Source: an uncultured Gammaproteobacteria bacterium
GTDB lineage: Bacteria; Pseudomonadota; Gammaproteobacteria; Arenicellales; UBA868
NCBI GenBank assembly: GCA_913051905.1
Contig: CAJXBY010000178.1
Coordinates: 1 to 5,478, forward strand
Direction: 5' to 3'
Length of the DNA: 5,478 bases
Positions within the stretch are counted from its first letter, which is position 1; the number at the start of each line of letters is the position of its first letter. A program made the translations under genes and the position numbers. This document shows, in pieces, positions 1 to 5,478 of the stretch. Below the pieces are notes generated by a model. The model was not told where the DNA came from, did no database searches, and saw only the letters and a program-made list of their open reading frames with translations.

Positions 1-230
1 AGGGCTACTGCCAGTTCAGTCATTTCAACGTGACGGAACTACATCTGATCGAAGCGCTGCGGACACTGCGGATGATGCACCATTATGCGTGGCTGGCCAG
101 GCGATGGCAGGACCCGGCTTTCCCGCGGGCTTTTCCCTGGTTCAATTCACAGCGTTGCTGGGAGCAGCATATTCTGGACCTGCGGGAGCAAGCGCCGCTA
201 ATGGCCGAACCGCCGCTGACCACCTACTGA
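1..230 (+). CDS. srkA: SrkA/YihE-type stress response serine/threonine protein kinase, C-terminal end (5' partial)
   Basis: This is the last 75 residues of a gene that begins before the window; the frame starts at base 3 and ends at TGA 228-230. The fragment contains IEALRTLRMM, AWLARRW, DPAFP and FPWFNSQRCWEQ, followed by LREQ and EPPL. This run is characteristic of the C-terminal helices of SrkA (YihE/RdoA). SrkA is a cytoplasmic kinase with an aminoglycoside-phosphotransferase-like fold, known in E. coli for protecting cells under envelope and oxidative stress and for working in the Cpx regulon. The catalytic loop and ATP site lie upstream and cannot be checked. Small departures from the usual sequence (MMHHYAW where MIHYSAW is common, and Cys in QRCWEQ where Tyr is common) look like normal divergence. 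The ATG at base 30 is an internal codon, because homology continues upstream of it. The gene converges on glpE. I am confident of the family, less so of the cellular role in this organism. Confidence 0.9.
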   Translation, partial: GYCQFSHFNVTELHLIEALRTLRMMHHYAWLARRWQDPAFPRAFPWFNSQRCWEQHILDLREQAPLMAEPPLTTY

Positions 231-266
231 TCACCGGAGCCACCACCTGTTCTGTGGTCTATCATC

Positions 267-299
267 ACGGGCGAAGCTCTGAGCCCGTCAGTCGTTTTG
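267..299 (+). terminator. possible weak intrinsic terminator after srkA
   Basis: ACGGGC at 267-272 pairs perfectly with GCCCGT at 283-288 around a 10-base loop. The loop begins GA and ends GA, so tandem G.A mismatches could extend the stem. A short T tract (TTTT) starts six bases after the stem, at about 294. The stem overlaps the glpE stop codon, so it sits where srkA transcription should end in a convergent pair. The stem is short and the T tract is short and offset, so this is tentative. A second, weaker 5-bp hairpin (ACCAC/GTGGT, 242-258) lies just upstream and has no T tract. Confidence 0.3.
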
Positions 300-602
300 T
301 GTGGGTAATCCCTGCTGCTGCCAGGCCTCAAACCCGCCGGTGACATGCGAGACCGATTCGAATCCCTGTTCGACGAAGAATGCGGCGGCCGAAGTACTTG
401 AAATCCCGTGATAACAATAAACGATCAGGGGCCGAGATTTATCTGTAGTCTCCAGAAACTCGGCAATATTCGTATTATCGAGGCGCACAGCGTCCACCAC
501 CCGGGAGGTTTCGTAGGACAGGGTATCCCGAATGTCGATCACGGTAACCGACCCGGCCTGGATGGCACGATCGGCTTCAGCAGGTTCGAGCTCGTGATAC
601 AT
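288..602 (-). CDS. glpE: GlpE-type single-domain rhodanese (thiosulfate sulfurtransferase)
   Basis: This 104-residue protein transfers sulfane sulfur from donors such as thiosulfate to thiol or cyanide acceptors through a cysteine persulfide; it is expected to be cytoplasmic. The rhodanese active-site loop CYHGISS is at residues 63-69, so Cys63 is the predicted persulfide carrier. The family motifs DIRD (23-26) and GGFEAW (89-94) are also present. Its length is close to that of E. coli GlpE (108 residues), and the CYHG loop is the GlpE variety. I chose the ATG at 602 because AGGGAAG lies just upstream. The frame stays open to a TTG at 626, which would add eight residues, but the ATG/Shine-Dalgarno pair is better. 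The gene is not beside glpD/glpR-type genes here. It diverges from the Atm1-type exporter and converges on srkA. The family call is firm; the physiological sulfur donor is unknown. Confidence 0.9.
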   Translation of the reverse strand: MYHELEPAEADRAIQAGSVTVIDIRDTLSYETSRVVDAVRLDNTNIAEFLETTDKSRPLIVYCYHGISSTSAAAFFVEQGFESVSHVTGGFEAWQQQGLPTQND

Positions 603-613
603 CAATCTTCCCT
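603..613 (-). promoter_or_regulatory. Shine-Dalgarno region deciding the glpE start
   Basis: Read on the minus strand the sequence is AGGGAAGATTG followed directly by ATG (602-600). The purine-rich AGGGAAG at 613-607 is a reasonable ribosome binding site with short spacing. It supports the ATG at 602 over the in-frame TTG at 626. Confidence 0.5.
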
Positions 614-700
614 GTGCAAACCCCAAAGGGACGATAATTCAAAACTATGGGAATAAAAACCACATTCAGAACACGACAATCGGATGGCACCCACAGCGTT
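614..700. promoter_or_regulatory. divergent intergenic region glpE / Atm1 exporter, probable promoters
   Basis: The gap between the two divergent start codons is 109 bp and contains the most AT-rich patch of the window (about 631-665), as expected for promoters. On the plus strand GATAAT (633-638) matches five of six -10 bases, but I see no good -35 box at the right distance. If used, it would give a leader of roughly 65-70 bases before the exporter start. On the minus strand no convincing -10/-35 pair stands out. I see no clear operator palindrome. The location is likely right; the individual boxes are uncertain. Confidence 0.3.
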
Positions 701-704
701 GGAG
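701..704 (+). promoter_or_regulatory. ribosome binding site for the GTG start of the exporter
   Basis: GGAG at 701-704 lies seven bases before the GTG at 712-714. There is no in-frame ATG nearby upstream, and the ATG at 684 is in another frame. This Shine-Dalgarno sequence is the main reason for choosing the GTG start. Confidence 0.55.
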
Positions 705-711
705 CCACGCG

Positions 712-2616
712 GTGACCGGCACATCATCCTCCACCGCCCAGCACACCAGCGAGCAGGTAGATCGACAAGGACGCGGCAACATCTGGCGAACCTGCTCGGT
801 ACTGCTGCCCTTCCTGTGGCCGGCGGGCCGTAACGATCTCAAAGGCCGTGTCGTGCTGGCCCTGATCAGCCTCGTCCTAGCCAAGCTGGCCAATCTCTAT
901 GTGCCGCTGGTTCTCGGCCGGCTGGTCGACGACCTCTCTGATCTAGGCACCACCAAGGGCCTGGTGCTCGGAATCCCCCTCGCTGCACTGCTCGCCTACG
1001 GGCTATCCCGCTTTTCGGCGCTGACTTTCAACGAGATCCGGGATGCGGTCTTTTCCAGGGTCGCGCAGAACGCAACGCGACAAGTCGCCCTGAAAGTCTT
1101 CCGGCACCTGCATACGCTGTCGGTCCGGTTTCATCTGCAGCGAAAAACCGGCGCCCTCAGCCGGTTCATCGACCGGGGCACTACCGGGATCCAGTTTCTA
1201 CTTTCGTTCGTCGCATTCAATATTCTCCCGACGCTTTTCGAAGTTTTGCTCGTGTGCGGCATTCTCTGGGCCTTGTTTGGCATTCAGTATGCACTGGTTA
1301 CGGCAATCACCATCACGATCTACGTGTGGCTGACTTTTGCAATCACCGCCTGGCGCACCCAAATCCGCCGAGAGATGAACGACTCGGAAAACGAAGCCAG
1401 CACGCGGCAGGTCGACAGTCTGCTCAACTTTGAGACAGTTCGGTATTTCAACAACCAGTCCCACGAAATTCAGCGTGTCGACCAGGCGCTGACGGCCTAC
1501 GAATCCGCCGCAGTCAAGAGTCGCGAGAGTCTCTCGCTCTTGAATGTAAGCCAAGCGTTGGTTGTCATCAGCGGCATCACGGTGATGCTAGTCATGGCTG
1601 CATTCAACATCCGGGACGGGACGATGACCATTGGCGGATTTATCGTCGTCAACACTTATCTGATGCAGTTGTCGATTCCGTTGAATTTTCTCGGCACCGT
1701 GTACCGTGAGATCCGGCAGGCGTTGGTGGACATGGAGAACATGTTCGCACTGCTGGACGAGTCGCCTGAGATCACCGATAAGCCAAACGCCAGGATTCTC
1801 GATGTCCACAGCGGAGAGATCCGCTTTCAGCACGTGTGCTTCGGCTATGATCCTGAACGGCTGATTCTGGACGATATCAGCTTCACCGTTTCGCCATCCC
1901 ACAAAGTGGCCATCGTCGGACCAACCGGTGCCGGCAAGTCGACGATCAGCCGCCTGATTCTGCGCTTCTACGACCCCACTTCCGGCTGCGTGACCATTGA
2001 TGGTTATGACTTAAGGGATATCAAACAGGCTTCCCTGCGTGATGCACTCGGCGTTGTTCCACAGGACACGGTACTATTCAATGACACGATCTATTACAAC
2101 ATCTCGTACGGGGATCCATCGGCCGAATCCGAGCAGATATACAACGCTGCCCGAACAGCGAGCATCCACGATTTCATATTGAGCCTGCCAGCGGGCTACC
2201 AGACCCGGGTCGGTGAGCGGGGATTGAAACTTTCCGGTGGTGAGAAGCAGCGAGTTGCAATCGCCCGGGCTGTCCTTCAAAACCCGAAGATCTTTTTCTT
2301 TGATGAAGCGACCTCATCACTGGACAGTACGACCGAGATCGCGATTCAAAAAAACGTCGATGAAATATCGAGCGGCCGGACAACCCTGACGATCGCTCAC
2401 CGGCTTTCGACCGTAGTCGCGGCAGATGAGATTCTCGTTCTCGACCGCGGGCACATCATCGAAAGGGGAACCCACCCGAGTCTGCTCGCTTCAGGCGGAC
2501 TTTATGCCCGCATGTGGCAGGAGCAGGAAAAAGAACGCGCCACGGTGCAGATTGGCATCGCCCCGGGTGATGTTCAATCCGGACCCGTCGCCAGCACGAC
2601 AGCCGGCGATACTTGA
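712..2616 (+). CDS. atm1: Atm1-type ABC exporter, fused permease and ATPase (half-transporter)
   Basis: This 634-residue inner-membrane half-transporter is expected to act as a homodimer. Residues about 30-340 form the six-helix membrane domain (hydrophobic stretches near 46-70, 83-105, 161-187, 190-213, 280-299 and 305-325). The rest is the ATPase domain, with A-loop Tyr379, Walker A GPTGAGKST (403-411), Q-loop Gln451, signature LSGGE (507-511), Walker B IFFFDE (527-532), D-loop SSLD (535-538) and H-loop His563. All catalytic residues are present. The Atm1/ABCB7 subfamily is recognised from LWPAGRNDLKGRVVLAL near the N-terminus, LLNFETVRYFNN (237-248) and QLSIPLNFLGTVYREI (319-334). Members export glutathione-linked sulfur compounds or glutathione-metal conjugates; mitochondrial Atm1 supports cytosolic Fe-S assembly. 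The substrate here is inferred. The start is GTG, and the last roughly 25 residues are a poorly conserved tail. Its divergent neighbour is a rhodanese, which fits a sulfur/thiol theme. A multidrug or lipid exporter is less likely given the motifs. Confidence 0.88.
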   Translation: MTGTSSSTAQHTSEQVDRQGRGNIWRTCSVLLPFLWPAGRNDLKGRVVLALISLVLAKLANLYVPLVLGRLVDDLSDLGTTKGLVLGIPLAALLAYGLSRFSALTFNEIRDAVFSRVAQNATRQVALKVFRHLHTLSVRFHLQRKTGALSRFIDRGTTGIQFLLSFVAFNILPTLFEVLLVCGILWALFGIQYALVTAITITIYVWLTFAITAWRTQIRREMNDSENEASTRQVDSLLNFETVRYFNNQSHEIQRVDQALTAYESAAVKSRESLSLLNVSQALVVISGITVMLVMAAFNIRDGTMTIGGFIVVNTYLMQLSIPLNFLGTVYREIRQALVDMENMFALLDESPEITDKPNARILDVHSGEIRFQHVCFGYDPERLILDDISFTVSPSHKVAIVGPTGAGKSTISRLILRFYDPTSGCVTIDGYDLRDIKQASLRDALGVVPQDTVLFNDTIYYNISYGDPSAESEQIYNAARTASIHDFILSLPAGYQTRVGERGLKLSGGEKQRVAIARAVLQNPKIFFFDEATSSLDSTTEIAIQKNVDEISSGRTTLTIAHRLSTVVAADEILVLDRGHIIERGTHPSLLASGGLYARMWQEQEKERATVQIGIAPGDVQSGPVASTTAGDT

Positions 2617-2638
2617 TCACAGATTCTGCTCCTCCGAC

Positions 2639-2666
2639 TTGCTGTCACGCGAAAACAGTTTACACT
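2639..2666 (+). promoter_or_regulatory. candidate promoter for the kinase/dehydrogenase unit
   Basis: The gap 2617-2707 holds TTGCTG (2639-2644), 16 bases, then TACACT (2661-2666), which resemble -35 and -10 boxes; the -35 match is only partial. The spacer includes AAACAGTTT (2653-2661), a small palindrome overlapping the -10 edge that could be an operator half or chance. The ribosome binding site before the ATG at 2708 is weak: only GGGG at 2695-2698 and AGAG at 2701-2704 are purine-rich. No strong terminator for the upstream exporter is visible, so read-through is possible. Confidence 0.3.
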
Positions 2667-2707
2667 GACCGGCCGTTTGCAAGGTCCGCCCGCCGGGGCT
2701 AGAGACG

Positions 2708-3739
2708 ATGAACGCCCAGAGCCCGATTGACACCTCACGCCTGGTCCCTTACCTCACGGATAACCTGCCTGGATTCGGGGGATATTCGGCAATCGACAAA
2801 TTCCCGACCGGCCAGTCCAATCCCACCTACCTGATCACGGCGGACAGCGGCCGCTATGTGTTGCGCCGCAAGCCGGACGGTGAGTTGCTCAAATCCGCCC
2901 ATGCCGTGGATCGGGAATTCCGCATTATGCGGGCCCTGGAAGCAACCGACGTACCCGTGCCGAAAATGTATCTGCTCTGTGACGACGACAGCATTTTCGG
3001 CACCATGTTTTATGTGATGAGTTATGTTGAGGGCCGGATCCTCTGGAATCCCGCCCTGCCGGACCTCGCGGTTTCCGACCGACGATTACTCTATGATGAG
3101 GTGATCCGGGTATTGGCAGCTCTGCACAGCGTACCGGTCGACACCGTTGGGCTGACCGACTTTGGCAGGCCCGGAAGTTACTTTGACCGCCAGGTCGGCC
3201 GCTGGAGCAAGCAGTACCGGGCCAGCGAAACCCAGCAGCTGAAATCCATGGAATATCTGATGGCCTGGCTGCCCGACCACACGCCACCGGATGATGACCA
3301 AAGCAGCCTGATTCACGGTGACTACCGTATTGACAACATGATCTTTGACCCGATCGAACCCCGCACGCTGGCAGTCATCGACTGGGAAATCTCGACCATC
3401 GGCCATCCCCTGGCAGACCTTGCATATTACTGCACGGGACTGCGCATCCCGCCCGGACAGCACATCCAGGGCCTCGGCGGTATCGACCGATCGGCACTGG
3501 GCATTCCGGAGGAAGCTGAACTGCTCGAACACTACTGTGAACTGCGTGGTGTTGGGGAGATACACCATTGGCCCTATTACATGGTGTTCTGTCTGTTTCG
3601 GCTGGCGGCCATACTCCAGGGCGTATATAAGCGTTCTCTGGACGGCAATGCCTCGAACGAACGGGCAGCCAAAATGGGCGCTATGGTCGGACCGCTGGCC
3701 GAGATGGCCAAACAGATCATCGATCAGGAAGCCCGATAA
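2708..3739 (+). CDS. APH-fold phosphotransferase, probable hydroxyacyl-CoA kinase (LvaA / ACAD10-11 kinase-domain type)
   Basis: This 343-residue soluble kinase belongs to the aminoglycoside phosphotransferase (APH/choline kinase-like) fold. Visible motifs are the nucleotide loop GQSNPTY (35-41), VLRRKP (51-56) with Lys55 as probable ATP-contacting lysine, Glu70 in DREF, the catalytic loop HGDYRIDN (203-210) with Asp205 as base and Asn210 as metal ligand, and the DFG-equivalent DWE with Asp225. All key residues are intact. The pattern GQSNPTY, LRRKP and HGDYRIDN resembles the N-terminal kinase half of mammalian ACAD10/ACAD11 and LvaA from P. putida levulinate catabolism. Those kinases phosphorylate the hydroxyl of 4-hydroxyacyl-CoAs. 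The next gene, 17 bp downstream, is the matching dehydrogenase, which strongly supports that role by context. No LvaB-like small partner is visible in the window. The true substrate is unknown, and antibiotic resistance is unlikely despite the fold. Databases may call it FadE36-like or simply 'phosphotransferase family protein'. Confidence 0.88.
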   Translation: MNAQSPIDTSRLVPYLTDNLPGFGGYSAIDKFPTGQSNPTYLITADSGRYVLRRKPDGELLKSAHAVDREFRIMRALEATDVPVPKMYLLCDDDSIFGTMFYVMSYVEGRILWNPALPDLAVSDRRLLYDEVIRVLAALHSVPVDTVGLTDFGRPGSYFDRQVGRWSKQYRASETQQLKSMEYLMAWLPDHTPPDDDQSSLIHGDYRIDNMIFDPIEPRTLAVIDWEISTIGHPLADLAYYCTGLRIPPGQHIQGLGGIDRSALGIPEEAELLEHYCELRGVGEIHHWPYYMVFCLFRLAAILQGVYKRSLDGNASNERAAKMGAMVGPLAEMAKQIIDQEAR

Positions 3740-3756
3740 CGCCCCGGCATTGCATT

Positions 3757-5007
3757 ATGGATTTTGCTTATTCTCCAGCAGTCGAAGCGTTGCGGATCAG
3801 GCTCGGCGCCTTCATGGACCAGCACATCGTTCCACGGATCGGACAATGGCACCAGGAAGTCGACCAGGGCCGGTATCCCGTGTCCTTCATGGAAGAACTG
3901 AAGTCCAAAGCCCGTGCTGAAGGCCTGTGGAATCTCTTTCTGCCCGGACTCAGGGATGATGAGCCCGGGACACGACTGACCAATCTTCAGTATGCGCCGC
4001 TTGCTGAGATCATGGGCCGTGTCCCCTGGGCATCCGAAGTGTTCAACTGCAACGCCCCCGACACCGGCAACATGGAACTTCTACACCTCGCCGCATCTCC
4101 GGAACAATACCAGGAGTGGCTGGTACCCCTGCTCAACGGCGAGATTCGTTCGGCCTTCGCTATGACCGAGCCGGACGTGGCCTCTTCCGATGCCACCAAT
4201 ATCCAAACCCGGATAGAACGTGACGGAGATGACTATGTGGTGAACGGCCGAAAGTGGTTCATCACCAACGCAGCCCATCCGAACTGCCGACTCGTCATCC
4301 TCATGGGCAAGACCGACCCGGATGCCGAACGCCACAACCAGCAGAGCATGGTCCTGATCCCGATGGATGCGCCCGGGGTGCAGGTGGTGCGTAATATTCC
4401 GGTGATGAATCATCATGCCCCGGAGGGCCATTGCGAAATGGTGTTCGACCAGGTCCGTATATCGGGAACCAACCTGCTGAGCGACGAAGGCAGCGGTTTT
4501 GCACTCGCACAGGCCCGACTGGGTCCGGGCCGAATCCACCACTGCATGCGATCGATCGGTGCTGCGGAGCTGGCTGTTGAGCTGATGGTCGAGCGGTCGC
4601 AGCAGCGCATGACATTCGGCAAGCATTTACACGAACATGGCGCCGTATCCGACTGGATTGCGCGGTCTCGAATCGAAATCGAACAGGCCAGACTGCTCGT
4701 TCTCAAGACCGCCTGGCTGATCGATCAAGGCGGCACACAGGCGGCGCGCAAAGAAATCGCCATGATCAAAGCGCTGGTACCCAATCTCCACGTGACCGTT
4801 ATGGACCGCGCTATGCAGCTCTTCGGTGCGATGGGAATCAGCCCGGATACCCCACTGGCCGATCACTGGACCTGGGGCCGGGCCCTGCGTTTTGCAGACG
4901 GGCCGGATGAAGTGCATCTACGGTCGGTTGCCCGCGCAGAACTTCGAGACCGGGGTACACAACAGGACCAATCCGCCGCCTATCTGACACCGTTCAAGCA
5001 CAGCTAG
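3757..5007 (+). CDS. acyl-CoA dehydrogenase family protein, ACAD11/LvaC-like
   Basis: This 416-residue flavoprotein is full length for the acyl-CoA dehydrogenase family. The N-terminus MDFAYSP starts the helical domain in the usual way. The FAD/substrate motif AMTEPDVASSDATN is at 135-148, WFITNA at 167-172, the central substrate-side stretch LGPGRIHHCMR at 255-265, the FAD-binding R-x-x-FGK at 284-289, QLFGAMG at 354-360 and FADGPDEVH at 379-387. TEPDVASSDATN, GRIHHCMR and DGPDEVH are hallmarks of the ACAD10/ACAD11 branch. In medium-chain enzymes the catalytic base is the Glu of YEGT; the aligned residue here is Asp381. With its kinase partner, it is inferred to turn a phosphorylated hydroxyacyl-CoA into an enoyl-CoA (net loss of phosphate) for beta-oxidation, as proposed for ACAD11 and LvaC. 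It lies 17 bp after the kinase gene, with no clear Shine-Dalgarno sequence before its ATG, so translational coupling is plausible. A conventional dehydrogenase acting on branched or long acyl chains is the alternative. Confidence 0.9.
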   Translation: MDFAYSPAVEALRIRLGAFMDQHIVPRIGQWHQEVDQGRYPVSFMEELKSKARAEGLWNLFLPGLRDDEPGTRLTNLQYAPLAEIMGRVPWASEVFNCNAPDTGNMELLHLAASPEQYQEWLVPLLNGEIRSAFAMTEPDVASSDATNIQTRIERDGDDYVVNGRKWFITNAAHPNCRLVILMGKTDPDAERHNQQSMVLIPMDAPGVQVVRNIPVMNHHAPEGHCEMVFDQVRISGTNLLSDEGSGFALAQARLGPGRIHHCMRSIGAAELAVELMVERSQQRMTFGKHLHEHGAVSDWIARSRIEIEQARLLVLKTAWLIDQGGTQAARKEIAMIKALVPNLHVTVMDRAMQLFGAMGISPDTPLADHWTWGRALRFADGPDEVHLRSVARAELRDRGTQQDQSAAYLTPFKHS

Positions 5008-5024
5008 GCTGTTTTCGAAACGTT

Positions 5025-5041
5025 GCCGGTCCTAGACCGGC
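5025..5041. terminator. hairpin at convergent gene ends, possible terminator
   Basis: GCCGGTC (5025-5031) and GACCGGC (5035-5041) form a perfect 7-bp GC-rich stem around the three-base loop CTA. On the minus strand that loop is the TAG stop codon of the FbpC-type gene. On the plus strand it lies 18 bp past the dehydrogenase stop and is followed by the T-rich but interrupted TCTTCTTCC. The minus-strand flank has no T run. Position and symmetry suit a terminator for the plus-strand unit, perhaps both directions, but the broken T tract makes it a moderate candidate. Confidence 0.45.
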
Positions 5042-5478
5042 TCTTCTTCCTCGCTGCGATCTACCTCAAAGGTCACAAGGTGATCGACTTCTAGCCGGAC
5101 CCCCACGTCGTCCCCTAGAGCAAAATTGGCATGACTGGGGAACAGAGCCAGCAGAACCGTCCCACTGTCAAAACGCAAGGTGTAAAGAATCTCTGCTCCC
5201 TTGAAGGCCTTTCGTACAACACGGCCGCGGGTCTTTCCATTCTCATCGAGCAGCACATCGTCAGGGCGGATCAGAATGTCGATGCCTGCACCGACCGCCA
5301 TCGGGATATCCCTATCACTTCGCAGCTCACCAAATTCGCATTCCACGAGTCCGTCCGACCTCACTGTCCCCGGCAGAAAAATGCCGTTGCCGATGAAGTC
5401 GGCAACAAAGCGGCAGTTCGGCTCATGGTAGAGGTTATAGGGCGTATCCCACTGCAGTATTCGGCCTTCATCCATGAC
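5032..5478 (-). CDS. FbpC-type ABC transporter ATP-binding protein, C-terminal part with TOBE domain (5' partial)
   Basis: The last 148 residues of an ABC import ATPase; the N-terminal part, with Walker A, signature and H-loop, lies beyond the right edge. The fragment begins VMDEGRILQWDTPYNLYHEP, the end of the nucleotide-binding domain just after the H-loop in CUT1/ferric/polyamine importers. VADFIG (25-30) and FLPGTV (34-39) follow, then a TOBE-type regulatory domain with IRPDDV (70-75), VVRKAFKGAEILYTL (87-101), LFPSH (112-116) and RLEVDHLV (128-135). Those TOBE features best fit the FbpC/AfuC ferric-iron branch. Its job would be ATP hydrolysis at the cytoplasmic face of an iron(III) importer with a periplasmic binding protein and permease, neither visible here. 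The tail is acidic (EEEEPV). The ATG at 5475 is internal. Spermidine/putrescine (PotA) or sulfate/maltose ATPases are alternatives. The stop codon sits in the loop of a hairpin shared with the convergent dehydrogenase gene. Fur control would be expected but its site would be outside the window. Confidence 0.82.
   Translation of the reverse strand, partial: VMDEGRILQWDTPYNLYHEPNCRFVADFIGNGIFLPGTVRSDGLVECEFGELRSDRDIPMAVGAGIDILIRPDDVLLDENGKTRGRVVRKAFKGAEILYTLRFDSGTVLLALFPSHANFALGDDVGVRLEVDHLVTFEVDRSEEEEPV

Noticed and set aside
89..343. 84-codon plus-strand open frame overlapping srkA and the end of glpE
   Set aside because: It is in a different frame from the conserved SrkA tail and resembles no protein family.
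603..626. TTG start at 626 giving a 112-residue GlpE
   Set aside because: The ATG at 602 has a better ribosome binding site and gives a length close to typical GlpE. The extra eight residues match nothing known in the family.
408..656. 82-codon plus-strand open frame opposite glpE
   Set aside because: It is antisense to the rhodanese active-site coding region, which has unmistakable motifs on the other strand.
1198..1554. 118-codon minus-strand open frame inside the exporter gene
   Set aside because: It is antisense to the membrane domain of the exporter, with no recognisable domain or ribosome binding site.
3086..3568. 160-codon minus-strand open frame inside the kinase gene
   Set aside because: It is antisense to the conserved kinase catalytic region and has no domain of its own.
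2708..3739. kinase as an aminoglycoside resistance enzyme
   Set aside because: Only the fold is shared. The sequence motifs and the adjacent ACAD11-type dehydrogenase point to acyl-CoA metabolism.
3345..3920. 191-codon plus-strand open frame bridging the kinase and dehydrogenase genes
   Set aside because: It overlaps both real genes in another frame, and its Arg/Ser/Trp-rich composition with no motif is typical of a frame shadow.
4081..4626. 181-codon open frame on the minus strand inside the dehydrogenase gene
   Set aside because: It is wholly antisense to a gene with clear family motifs. Its translation has no recognisable domain, and such frames are common opposite GC-rich coding sequence.
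5010..5020. inverted repeat GTTTTCGAAAC after the dehydrogenase stop
   Set aside because: The 4-bp stem is too short to be meaningful; the adjacent 7-bp hairpin is the better terminator candidate.

Overview
The window looks like chromosomal DNA from a gammaproteobacterium. It is moderately GC-rich, densely coded and carries housekeeping-type genes. The best lineage clues are the C-terminus of an SrkA/YihE-type stress kinase and a short single-domain GlpE-type rhodanese, both typical of Gammaproteobacteria. I cannot name a genus. I see no mobile element, CRISPR array, tRNA or rRNA, so this reads as ordinary chromosome rather than an accessory island.

Layout. (1) Positions 1-230 (+) hold the 3' end of srkA. 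It converges on glpE (288-602, -), with a weak hairpin between them. (2) An AT-richer gap at 603-711 separates the divergent genes glpE and an Atm1-type ABC exporter (712-2616, +, GTG start). (3) A 91-bp gap carries a weak candidate promoter. It is followed by a two-gene unit: an APH-fold kinase (2708-3739) and, 17 bp on, an acyl-CoA dehydrogenase (3757-5007). (4) This unit converges on the 3' end of an FbpC-type ABC transporter ATPase (5032-5478, -), which runs off the right edge. A 7-bp perfect hairpin sits at the junction.

How the genes work together. The kinase/dehydrogenase pair is the most informative part. The two proteins resemble the two halves of the mammalian ACAD10/ACAD11 fusion enzymes, and the LvaA/LvaC pair of Pseudomonas putida levulinate catabolism. 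In those systems the kinase phosphorylates a hydroxyacyl-CoA and the dehydrogenase-like partner removes the phosphate to give an enoyl-CoA for beta-oxidation. The same chemistry is inferred here; the actual substrate cannot be read from sequence. The Atm1-type exporter (glutathione/sulfur-compound or metal-conjugate export) and the GlpE rhodanese (persulfide sulfur transfer) are divergent neighbours with a loosely shared thiol/sulfur theme. The right-hand gene probably belongs to a ferric-iron uptake system lying outside the window.

I did not find a clearly undescribed system. The kinase/dehydrogenase pair is the best lead.
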